Below, piece after piece: positions 1 to 5,121 of a DNA stretch of 5,121 bases (position 1 is the stretch's first letter; each line of letters starts with the position of its first letter). Both the position numbers and the translations under genes were made by a program. The notes under the pieces are model-generated. The model had not been told where the DNA came from. It saw only the letters and a program-made list of their open reading frames with translations, and searched no databases. The stretch comes from Pseudomonadota bacterium. GTDB lineage: Bacteria > Pseudomonadota > Alphaproteobacteria > Rhizobiales > Xanthobacteraceae. The DNA lies in NCBI GenBank assembly GCA_963205465.1, contig CAUJKG010000260.1, positions 1 to 5,121 of the forward strand, in the 5' to 3' direction.

Positions 1-15
1 GGTTTCAGAGTTGCT

Positions 16-453
16 TCAAAGCAGACCCATCTCATGGAGTTGACGCCGCATTTCTTCGGACATCGCGGCAACGCCTTTTTCTCCCTTGGCGAGATCTGCC
101 GGCGCCTCATTCGCCTTGAGATAGCGCCAGCCCTGAAACGCACTGCGCGGCTTTGGGACCACGGCCACGAGTTTGGGTTCCATCACGATACGGCAGCGCT
201 TGATCCCCTCTTTGTCGGAGAAAGGCCGCAGATCGATGAGCTTCTGACGGCAGGAGATAACACCTTTGATGACCCAATAGAGCGAGCCGCCATCGAGCAG
301 CGCTTCCTTTTGCGTCGGCATCATGCGCGTCGTGTGAATGTGCTCGAGCGGCTGCTTCTTCTTTTTCTTTTCCGCAAGCCGTTCCTTGATCCATTCGTCG
401 AGTTCACGAATGGATTCAACGCCGACGCAGAGCTTGATGAGGTGCAGAGTCAT
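16..453 (-). CDS. DUF1489 family protein, function unknown
   Basis: A complete 145-residue protein with an ATG start and TGA stop. It matches my memory of the DUF1489 family: an N-terminal MTLHLIKLCVG, a central LLDGGSLYWVIKGVISCRQ (about 53-71), a basic region ending KRCRIVMEP (about 85-93), and FQGWRYLKANEAPADL (about 106-121). The length is normal for the family. No signal peptide or membrane helix is visible, so it is probably cytosolic. Residues 30-34 are five consecutive lysines inside a charged helix-like stretch (about 20-36). The start is supported by an AGGG four bases upstream of the ATG. It is divergent from the dodecin gene, so it is not in an operon with it, and nothing downstream is visible because the window ends 15 bases after its stop. 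The family has no established role that I can name. Family assignment is confident, function is unknown. Confidence 0.88.
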   Translation of the reverse strand: MTLHLIKLCVGVESIRELDEWIKERLAEKKKKKQPLEHIHTTRMMPTQKEALLDGGSLYWVIKGVISCRQKLIDLRPFSDKEGIKRCRIVMEPKLVAVVPKPRSAFQGWRYLKANEAPADLAKGEKGVAAMSEEMRRQLHEMGLL

Positions 454-512
454 GGCACCCTATTAGCGAAAGTCGAAGCATTCCGCAGCCGCCCGCTTCC
501 GCGGCCCACAAG

Positions 513-539
513 TTGACCATCGGCAAAGATGGGTATCTG
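513..539 (+). promoter_or_regulatory. Candidate sigma-70-type promoter for the dodecin gene
   Basis: TTGACC at 513-518 is close to the -35 consensus. The best -10-like match is TATCTG at 534-539, giving a 15-base spacer, which is shorter than ideal. It lies in the divergent gap about 40 bases before the dodecin start. No equally good promoter was seen for the leftward DUF1489 gene. Tentative, because the -10 element is weak. Confidence 0.35.
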
Positions 540-566
540 CTCTGCGGATTACTGGAAAATATGGCG

Positions 567-572
567 AGGAGG
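567..572 (+). promoter_or_regulatory. Shine-Dalgarno site of the dodecin gene
   Basis: A perfect AGGAGG lies five bases before the ATG at 578. It fixes that start against two overlapping plus-strand reading frames that begin earlier (513 and 529) and have no such site. It is the strongest ribosome binding site in the window and suggests efficient translation of the small protein. Confidence 0.85.
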
Positions 573-577
573 CAATC

Positions 578-778
578 ATGTCCGTTGCGAAAGTCATCGA
601 ACTCACTTCCGCTTCCAAGAAGAGCTTCGAGGATGCCATCCAGGTCGGAATCGCCCGCGCATCGAAAACCATCAAGGGGATCGAGAGCGTTTGGATTCAG
701 GAACAGAAGGTGACGATCAAGAACGATAAAATTGACGAATATCGCGTGAATATGAAGGTGACCTTCATTCTGGAATAG
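578..778 (+). CDS. Dodecin family protein
   Basis: A complete 66-residue protein, close to the usual dodecin length of about 65-70. It has the expected order: a first strand (VAKVIELT, 3-10), a helix (SFEDAIQVGIARASKTI, 16-32), a second strand carrying Trp39, and a final strand (YRVNMKVTFILE, 55-66). Characterised dodecins form hollow dodecamers that bind and store or buffer flavins in the cytosol, with a tryptophan stacking on the flavin and a glutamine on the last strand contacting it. Here a tryptophan is present, but the position I align with that glutamine is Arg56, so flavin binding cannot be assumed. The gene has its own strong ribosome binding site and probably its own promoter. Its stop lies 10 bases from the stop of the convergent mccA. 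Family call is firm; the ligand is uncertain. Confidence 0.93.
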   Translation: MSVAKVIELTSASKKSFEDAIQVGIARASKTIKGIESVWIQEQKVTIKNDKIDEYRVNMKVTFILE

Positions 779-788
779 TTTCCTTCAG

Positions 789-2789
789 CTATTTCGCCTT
801 TACCTTCTCCGCCTCGATCAGGATCAGCTGCGCGCCCTCGCTGACCTGATCTCCCGCCGCGACCGAAAGCTCGGCGACGACACCGTCGGTTTCGGCGTCA
901 AGCGCGTGTTCCATCTTCATCGCTTCGAGCACCATCAGGCGCTGGCCTTTGACGACCTTCTCGCCCTTGGCAATCGAAACGCTCAGCACCTTGCCGTGCA
1001 TGGGCGCTGCAATCGCGCCATTGCCGCCTGCGCGGCCGAGATCCAGAGCCGAAGACTCCGCAAGCTTGACTTTGGTCTGCCGGCCGTTGCGGATCGCTAC
1101 CAGCAGATCGCCGACTTCCACGATCTCGCAAGGTTCAGAAGCGGCACCCTTTACCGACGCTTTCAACGCGTCGCCTCGTTGGAAAACGCGCGCAGTCACG
1201 CGCTCGCCGTTCACAAGCACGGCAACCGGAATATCGCGCGCGCCACTGAAGTCGTAGCCGTCTTCCGCGCTCCAGGGCGAGCGCCGGACCGCAGCCGGAA
1301 GTAGCCGCAAGGCTTCGCGCTGCTTTGCCTGCTCGGCCACCATGAGCTTTTCCACGGCAGCAGCCGCAGCCGCGAAGTCCGCCTCGCCGGGCTTCGTCAG
1401 TGCTTCGAGATTACGCTCGATATAGCCGGTATCGACGGTACCCGCGCGCATCTCCGGGCTGTTCGTGAGCGCATGCAGAAATTCCACGTTACTGCGGGGA
1501 CCCGAAACGATGGTTCCGCCGAGCGCTTCCGACATCCGGTCGAACGCCTGTTCGCGCGTGGCCGCGAAAGTAATCAGCTTCGCGATCATCGGATCGTAGA
1601 AAGGCGTAACTTCTCCGCCCTGCTCTACGCCGCTATCGACGCGAATGCCGTTGCCACCGGGAAAACGCAGCGCGGTCAGCCTGCCGGTCGAAGGCAGGAA
1701 ACCGCGCGCGGCGTCTTCTGCGTAGATACGGGATTCCACCGCGTGCCCGTGCAGTCTGATCTGCTCTTGCGCAAGCGGGAGTTTTTCTCCGGCCGCGATC
1801 TTGAACTGCCACTGCACGAGGTCCGTGCCGGTGACGAGCTCGGTCACCGGATGCTCGACCTGCAGCCGCGTGTTCATTTCCAGAAACCAGATCGCATCCG
1901 CGCGAAGTCCCTGCGAACCATCGGCAAGAAACTCGACGGTGCCCGCACCGACGTAATTCACCGCGCGCGCGGCCTCGATCGCAGCCTGCGTGATGTGCTT
2001 GCGCACGTCATCGGGCATCCCCGGCGCAGGCGCTTCCTCGATCACCTTCTGGTGCCGCCGCTGCGCGGAGCAATCGCGCTCGAACAGATGCACGATGTTG
2101 CCATGCGTGTCGGCGAATACCTGCACTTCGATGTGCCGCGGGCTCGCGACATACTTCTCGATCAGCACATCCGGGTTGCCGAAGGCAGCTTCCGCTTCGC
2201 GCTTCGCCGCTTCCAGTGCCTGATCAAAGTCGATCTGCTTGTCGACGCGGCGCATGCCCTTGCCGCCACCGCCGGCCGCCGCCTTGATCAGGATCGGGTA
2301 CCCGGTCTCGTAAGCCTTCTGCTTCAGGAATTTGGGATCCTGGATGTCGCCGTGATAGCCGGGCAACACCGGAACATTGGCCTTGGCCATCAGTGCCTTG
2401 GCCTCGCCTTTCAGGCCCATGGCGCGGATTGCCGAAGGCGGCGGGCCGACGAAAAAAATTCCAGCCGCGGCACAGGCTTCCGCGAATTCCGCCCGCTCGG
2501 ACAGAAAGCCATAACCGGGGTGGATGCAATCGGCCTTGGCAGCCTTCGCGGTAGCGATGATCTTGTCGATGACGAGATAACTCTCGCGCGCCGGCGCCGG
2601 ACCGATCGGATACGCCTCGTCGGCGAGTTTCACATGCAGCGCGTTACGGTCCGCGTCGGAATAGACCGCGATCGTGCGCATGCCCATCGCTTTCGCGGTA
2701 CGGATTACCCGGCAGGCAATTTCGCCGCGATTGGCGATCAGGACGGATTTCAGTGGGAATGCAGCGTTGGCGTTCATTTGGAACGCCAT
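789..2789 (-). CDS. mccA: Methylcrotonyl-CoA carboxylase, biotin-containing alpha subunit
   Basis: A 666-residue protein that uses ATP and bicarbonate to carboxylate its own biotin. The beta subunit then passes the carboxyl group to 3-methylcrotonyl-CoA in leucine degradation. Domains: biotin carboxylase N-terminal (about 13-121, IANRGEIA at 18-25); ATP-grasp (about 126-335) with loop GGGGKGM 173-179, RRHQKV 244-249, Glu286, and EMNTR with Glu304, Asn306 and Arg308; carboxylase C-terminal (about 345-450, ESRIYAEDA at 352-360); a linker/BT region (about 450-590); biotinyl domain (about 592-660) with AMKMEH, biotin on Lys625. TGTDLVQWQ and IAAGEKLPL resemble methylcrotonyl- rather than propionyl-CoA carboxylases, but a broader acyl-CoA role is not excluded. 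The start may be ATG 2789 or Met5 (2777). Neither has a well-placed Shine-Dalgarno, and the frame upstream of 2789 holds no other start before a stop. The partner mccB is absent from the window. All catalytic residues checked are intact. Confidence 0.93.
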   Translation of the reverse strand: MAFQMNANAAFPLKSVLIANRGEIACRVIRTAKAMGMRTIAVYSDADRNALHVKLADEAYPIGPAPARESYLVIDKIIATAKAAKADCIHPGYGFLSERAEFAEACAAAGIFFVGPPPSAIRAMGLKGEAKALMAKANVPVLPGYHGDIQDPKFLKQKAYETGYPILIKAAAGGGGKGMRRVDKQIDFDQALEAAKREAEAAFGNPDVLIEKYVASPRHIEVQVFADTHGNIVHLFERDCSAQRRHQKVIEEAPAPGMPDDVRKHITQAAIEAARAVNYVGAGTVEFLADGSQGLRADAIWFLEMNTRLQVEHPVTELVTGTDLVQWQFKIAAGEKLPLAQEQIRLHGHAVESRIYAEDAARGFLPSTGRLTALRFPGGNGIRVDSGVEQGGEVTPFYDPMIAKLITFAATREQAFDRMSEALGGTIVSGPRSNVEFLHALTNSPEMRAGTVDTGYIERNLEALTKPGEADFAAAAAAVEKLMVAEQAKQREALRLLPAAVRRSPWSAEDGYDFSGARDIPVAVLVNGERVTARVFQRGDALKASVKGAASEPCEIVEVGDLLVAIRNGRQTKVKLAESSALDLGRAGGNGAIAAPMHGKVLSVSIAKGEKVVKGQRLMVLEAMKMEHALDAETDGVVAELSVAAGDQVSEGAQLILIEAEKVKAK

Positions 2790-2797
2790 ACTAGCGC

Positions 2798-2819
2798 GGG
2801 TCGGCCTTCAGGCCAGCCC
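2798..2819 (-). other. Imperfect hairpin just upstream of mccA
   Basis: The arms 2798-2807 and 2810-2819 can pair over ten positions with one C-A mismatch and one G-T wobble. The loop is tight (four bases if the innermost pair opens). On the minus strand it sits between the stop of the membrane protein gene and the mccA ATG, ending eight bases before that ATG. It contains GAAGG, the only Shine-Dalgarno-like sequence there. No T-run follows, so a rho-independent terminator is unlikely. It could affect mccA translation or mRNA processing, or be chance in GC-rich DNA. Confidence 0.4.
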
Positions 2820-2840
2820 ATGCCTGACATTTCTACGGGT

Positions 2841-4001
2841 TCAGCGTCCGAATAAGCCGAACGGTCCACGGTTCTGTTGCGGCGTGGCAGCCGGCGGCGG
2901 TGTGGGCGCAGGAGGTGTATCGTCGTCGTCATCGGCCGCAGGATCGGTGCCACGCGCAGTCACACGCGGCAGCCCGCCAATCGGCTCAGGCCTGCTTTTC
3001 GGGCGTACAGTTGGCGCTTGCTTCTGCTCGGCCGTGGTCGTGCGCTGCTTCCTCTTCGATTCAGCCTTTTGCTTTTGCTTGGCGGGCGGCGTGACCGCCT
3101 CCTGCTGCGGAATCGAAACCGGCGTGGAAGCCGGCGGCTCGCTCGTGTTCGCAACCGGAGCCTGCTGCGCCGGTTGTTGCGCCTCATTGGGCGCAGCCGG
3201 CAGCAACACCGGCGTCGTCGCAGTCAAACCGCTCGGCGCGTTCATCTGCACGGCCGTATTGGCGCTCGGCAATTCCTTGTCATCGACATTACCGCCGATG
3301 GTATTTACCGGCGGCATCGCCTGCATATTCGTGATGTCGAGCGCCGGGCGTATCTTGACCCAGTTCTGCTTGTGCTTGGCGAGCAGTCCTTCAAACTTCT
3401 GCGCCGTAAGATTGGCTTTGACCTTGTCGGTGTCCTTCAGAATTCGATAGCGCGTGCAGGAATCCGGAATGCACTTGTGGTCTTTCGCAAAGACATGCGC
3501 GACCAGTCCGTAGGGATCGGCTTCCAGCGATCGGCGCAGGCCCTCGAAACGCTCGAGGAAGGCAGGCTCGCGCACCGCATAAAGTGTGGCGTCATAGAGC
3601 AGCGCGACATGGTCGGCCGTGATCCCGACCGCGGCTGCGACCCGCTGCGGCTCGGCGAAGATGGCCTGCTCGCAGGCTTCATCGAGCGGTGTCGTGGCCG
3701 CGACATGCAGACAGCCCAATACCGAGCCCGGCTGATTGGACTGCGCCAGCAGTGCTGCGGCGCGATCCTCGATCGCCTTGCGCTCAAGGAGGCGCGAGCT
3801 GTCCTCGGTCTGCTTCAGGCCAAAATAGGCCGCTCCGGCGACTACGGCGACCACCGCAAGCTGGGAAAGCACGGCAATGCCGCTGCCCCCGTCGCCACGC
3901 GGCCGGAACATAAGGATGAGGAGCAAAACGAGCCCGATCCCGCCGGCAATGACTGCCCAGCCCGGCACCGCGACCGCCGCAGAGAGGTTATTGAGGTCCA
4001 T
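2841..4001 (-). CDS. Uncharacterised two-helix membrane protein with four-cysteine domain and disordered tail
   Basis: I do not recognise this 386-residue protein. Two hydrophobic segments (about 14-32 and 41-62) flank a short basic linker (FRPRGDGG, 32-39). By the positive-inside rule the linker would be cytoplasmic and the rest periplasmic. Residues 65-215 look folded and carry all four cysteines of the protein: Cys97, Cys110, Cys177 and Cys182. If periplasmic, these could form two disulfides. From about 245 the chain is low complexity and rich in Pro, Ala, Gln and Thr, with a Lys/Arg-rich patch (308-319), an acidic run (Asp357-361), PPAPTPPP (363-370) and a C-terminal FGLFGR. The tail has no visible enzyme motif. 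ATG 4001 is chosen because the first helix follows directly; no good Shine-Dalgarno precedes it. The stop is 51 bases before mccA on the same strand, so co-transcription is plausible. The gene is certain enough; function and topology are inference. Confidence 0.8.
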   Translation of the reverse strand: MDLNNLSAAVAVPGWAVIAGGIGLVLLLILMFRPRGDGGSGIAVLSQLAVVAVVAGAAYFGLKQTEDSSRLLERKAIEDRAAALLAQSNQPGSVLGCLHVAATTPLDEACEQAIFAEPQRVAAAVGITADHVALLYDATLYAVREPAFLERFEGLRRSLEADPYGLVAHVFAKDHKCIPDSCTRYRILKDTDKVKANLTAQKFEGLLAKHKQNWVKIRPALDITNMQAMPPVNTIGGNVDDKELPSANTAVQMNAPSGLTATTPVLLPAAPNEAQQPAQQAPVANTSEPPASTPVSIPQQEAVTPPAKQKQKAESKRKQRTTTAEQKQAPTVRPKSRPEPIGGLPRVTARGTDPAADDDDDTPPAPTPPPAATPQQNRGPFGLFGR

Positions 4002-4022
4002 TACGCCATTTACCGCATCTAG

Positions 4023-4041
4023 GCGCGGGCAAAGACCGCGC
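4023..4041 (-). other. Small GC hairpin in the leader of the membrane protein gene
   Basis: GCGCGG at 4023-4028 and CCGCGC at 4036-4041 are perfect inverted repeats around a seven-base loop. It lies 21 bases upstream of the ATG at 4001. If the candidate promoter at 4051-4078 is right, it would sit close to the 5' end of the mRNA, where hairpins can protect transcripts. A six-bp stem is short and could be chance. Confidence 0.3.
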
Positions 4042-4050
4042 GAGAGCTAG

Positions 4051-4078
4051 AAAATAAAGACAAATTTTCCCCCGCCAA
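4051..4078 (-). promoter_or_regulatory. Candidate promoter for the membrane protein gene (and perhaps mccA)
   Basis: Read on the minus strand, TTGGCG (4073-4078) and TATTTT (4051-4056) are separated by 16 bases, a fair sigma-70-like pair. The surrounding 4047-4068 is conspicuously AT-rich for this genome. Transcription would start near 4044, giving a leader of about 40 bases before the ATG at 4001. It lies downstream of the candidate kup terminator, as expected for a separate unit. Sequence match only. Confidence 0.35.
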
Positions 4079-4100
4079 GGCTTTTTTCGTTAACGCCGCC

Positions 4101-4119
4101 CTGTGCCGGAGCGGCACAG
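4101..4119 (-). terminator. Perfect 8-bp hairpin after kup, possible terminator
   Basis: CTGTGCCG (4101-4108) and CGGCACAG (4112-4119) are a perfect inverted repeat with a three-base loop, 35 bases past the kup stop. The stem is strong, but on the minus strand it is followed by GGCGGCGTTAACG rather than a T-run, so intrinsic termination would be weak. A TTTCT follows on the plus strand, where no gene reads into it. It could instead be an mRNA 3'-end stabiliser or a protein-binding dyad. Terminator is the most likely reading from its position. Confidence 0.45.
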
Positions 4120-4154
4120 TTTCTGGCTCCAGGAGGCCTCGTCAGACCGCGACG

Positions 4155-5121
4155 TTAGATGGCAACCTGGGTCCCGACTTCCACCACCCGCTCGGACGGA
4201 ATCTGGAAATAGGTCGTCGCATCATCCGACGTGCGAGTCAGCGCGATGAACAGCTTGTCCTGCCATTGTGGCATCAGCGAGTTCTTCGCCGGTTTCAGGG
4301 TGCGGCGCGACAGGAAAAACGACGTGGACATGATGTCGAAGGTCCAGCCGAGCTTCCGCGCGATCACGAGCGCCTTGGGGACGTTCGGATTCTCCATGAA
4401 GCCGTAGCGGATCTTCACGCGGGAGAACGTCCGGCTCACTGCTTCCAGCTCTACCCGCTCGTCCAGTGGAACACGCGGCATGTCCGCGGTCTCAATGGTC
4501 AGGATCACGTTGTGGTCGTGCAGCACCTTGTAGTGCTTGAGGCTATGCAGGAGCGCCGTGGGAGCGTTTTCGGGATCGCTGGTCAGAAACACCGCGGTAC
4601 CCGAGACGCGATGAATGTCTTTCTTGTCGAGATTCTTCACAAGTGCTTCCAACGGCACTTCCTGCCGGCGTGTTTTCTCGAACAGTTGCCTCGTGCCGCG
4701 CCGCCAGGTCAGCGTGATCAGCAGGATGAAGACAGCAATCGAAATCGGCGCCCAGCCACCGTCGTAGAACTTGAAAAGATTGGTGCCGAGAAAAACAGCG
4801 TCGATCATCGCGATCGGAACGAGGAGCGCAAGCACCGCGAGCCAATGCCATTTCCAGACCCGTCTGATGACCACGAAGGCCATCAACGTCGTCATCAGCA
4901 TCGTGCCGGTGACCGCAATGCCATAAGCCGTCGCAAGCGCACTCGAAGTATGGAAAATGCCGACCAGCAAGACGACGCCCGCCAGCAGAAACCAGTTTAT
5001 GCGCGCCATATAGATCTGGCCGTAGTGCGTCGCAGACGTGTGCCGCACCTCGAAGCGAGGCAACAGACCCAGTTGCACGGCCTGCTGCGCAAGCGAATAA
5101 GCTCCGGTGATGACGGCCTGA
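4155..5121 (-). CDS. kup: Kup family potassium uptake transporter, C-terminal part
   Basis: Partial: the frame stays open to the right edge, so the N-terminus is outside the window. About 321 residues are visible, roughly the second half of a protein usually near 620-640 long. The edge residues QAVITGAYSLAQQAVQLGLL continue into PRFEVRHTSATHYGQIYM and INWFLL, a stretch typical of Kup/Trk-type K+ symporters (HAK/KUP family). About four membrane helices follow (INWFLLAGVVLLVGIF; ALATAYGIAVTGTMLM and beyond; WLAVLALLVPIAMIDAVFL; APISIAVFILLITLTW), then a cytoplasmic domain of about 190 residues from RRGTRQLFEK to the C-terminus VVEVGTQVAI. The protein would sit in the inner membrane and import K+, probably with protons. 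A GTG codon at 5076-5078 is an internal valine, not the start. A hairpin at 4101-4119 may end the transcript. Nothing is broken in the visible part. Confidence 0.93.
   Translation of the reverse strand, partial: QAVITGAYSLAQQAVQLGLLPRFEVRHTSATHYGQIYMARINWFLLAGVVLLVGIFHTSSALATAYGIAVTGTMLMTTLMAFVVIRRVWKWHWLAVLALLVPIAMIDAVFLGTNLFKFYDGGWAPISIAVFILLITLTWRRGTRQLFEKTRRQEVPLEALVKNLDKKDIHRVSGTAVFLTSDPENAPTALLHSLKHYKVLHDHNVILTIETADMPRVPLDERVELEAVSRTFSRVKIRYGFMENPNVPKALVIARKLGWTFDIMSTSFFLSRRTLKPAKNSLMPQWQDKLFIALTRTSDDATTYFQIPSERVVEVGTQVAI

Noticed and set aside
350..382. Pyrimidine-rich CTTCTTCTTTTTC tract as a terminator or slippage site
   Set aside because: It encodes the lysine run of the DUF1489 protein on the other strand; the frame is intact and no hairpin precedes it.
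481..505. Direct repeat TTCCGC (481-486, 497-502) and a weak GCCGC/GCGGC dyad in the divergent gap
   Set aside because: Too short and too likely by chance in GC-rich DNA to call an operator.
34..516. Plus-strand frame of 160 residues opposite the DUF1489 gene
   Set aside because: Antisense shadow of a recognised family member, with no good ribosome binding site.
463..675. Minus-strand 70-residue frame overlapping the dodecin start, as a possible antisense gene
   Set aside because: No family resemblance, and it overlaps both the well-supported dodecin gene and its control region. Probably chance.
1473..2855. Long plus-strand open frame (460 residues) opposite mccA
   Set aside because: It lies antisense to a clearly recognised carboxylase. 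Its protein is rich in Arg, His and Asp with no domain, as expected from a frame mirrored off GC-rich codons.
2674..4022. Plus-strand frames 2674-3450 and 2877-4022 opposite the membrane protein gene
   Set aside because: The minus-strand reading gives coherent membrane helices, a folded region and a typical disordered tail. The plus frames give Arg-rich or Gly/Ser/Cys-rich sequence without recognisable motifs, and one runs across the mccA start region.
5076..5078. GTG as the start codon of the kup reading frame
   Set aside because: The frame continues upstream to the window edge as QAVITGAYSLAQQA, which fits the Kup family, so the GTG is an internal valine and the gene is cut by the window.
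1..5121. Mobile element, CRISPR, tRNA/rRNA, toxin-antitoxin or defence system
   Set aside because: I looked for terminal repeats, transposase motifs, spaced repeats, tRNA-like cloverleaf ends and small paired genes on both strands and found none. Composition looks uniform apart from the short AT-rich patch at 4047-4068.

Overview
The window looks like an ordinary stretch of an alphaproteobacterial chromosome, most likely from Hyphomicrobiales (Bradyrhizobium / Rhodopseudomonas / Afipia-like). The reasons are a GC-rich sequence with strong G/C third-position preference, a DUF1489 gene (a family I know mainly from alphaproteobacteria), a methylcrotonyl-CoA carboxylase alpha subunit with an alphaproteobacterial-type insert in its ATP-grasp domain, and a Kup potassium transporter. 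The genus is an inference from gene content and style.

Layout from left to right. (1) 16-453, minus: a complete DUF1489 protein of unknown function. (2) 454-577: a short divergent intergenic region with a candidate promoter and a strong Shine-Dalgarno for the next gene. (3) 578-778, plus: a dodecin-family protein, the only plus-strand gene. (4) 789-2789, minus: the biotin-carrying alpha subunit of methylcrotonyl-CoA carboxylase (leucine catabolism), meeting dodecin tail to tail with 10 bases between the stop codons. (5) 2790-2840: a 51-base same-strand gap holding an imperfect GC-rich hairpin. (6) 2841-4001, minus: an unrecognised protein with two membrane helices, a four-cysteine domain and a long disordered Pro/Ala/Gln tail. 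(7) 4002-4154: an intergenic region with a candidate promoter, a leader hairpin and a perfect 8-bp inverted repeat that may end kup transcription. (8) 4155 to the right edge, minus: the C-terminal half of Kup, whose N-terminus lies outside the window.

How the genes relate: the membrane protein gene and mccA share a strand with a short gap and no clear terminator, so they may be co-transcribed. The partner subunit mccB is not in the window. Dodecin, DUF1489 and kup look like independent units. I found no mobile element, tRNA, rRNA, CRISPR array, toxin-antitoxin pair or defence-type cluster. The parts least explained by known biology are the membrane protein upstream of mccA and the hairpin that contains the only Shine-Dalgarno-like sequence in front of mccA.
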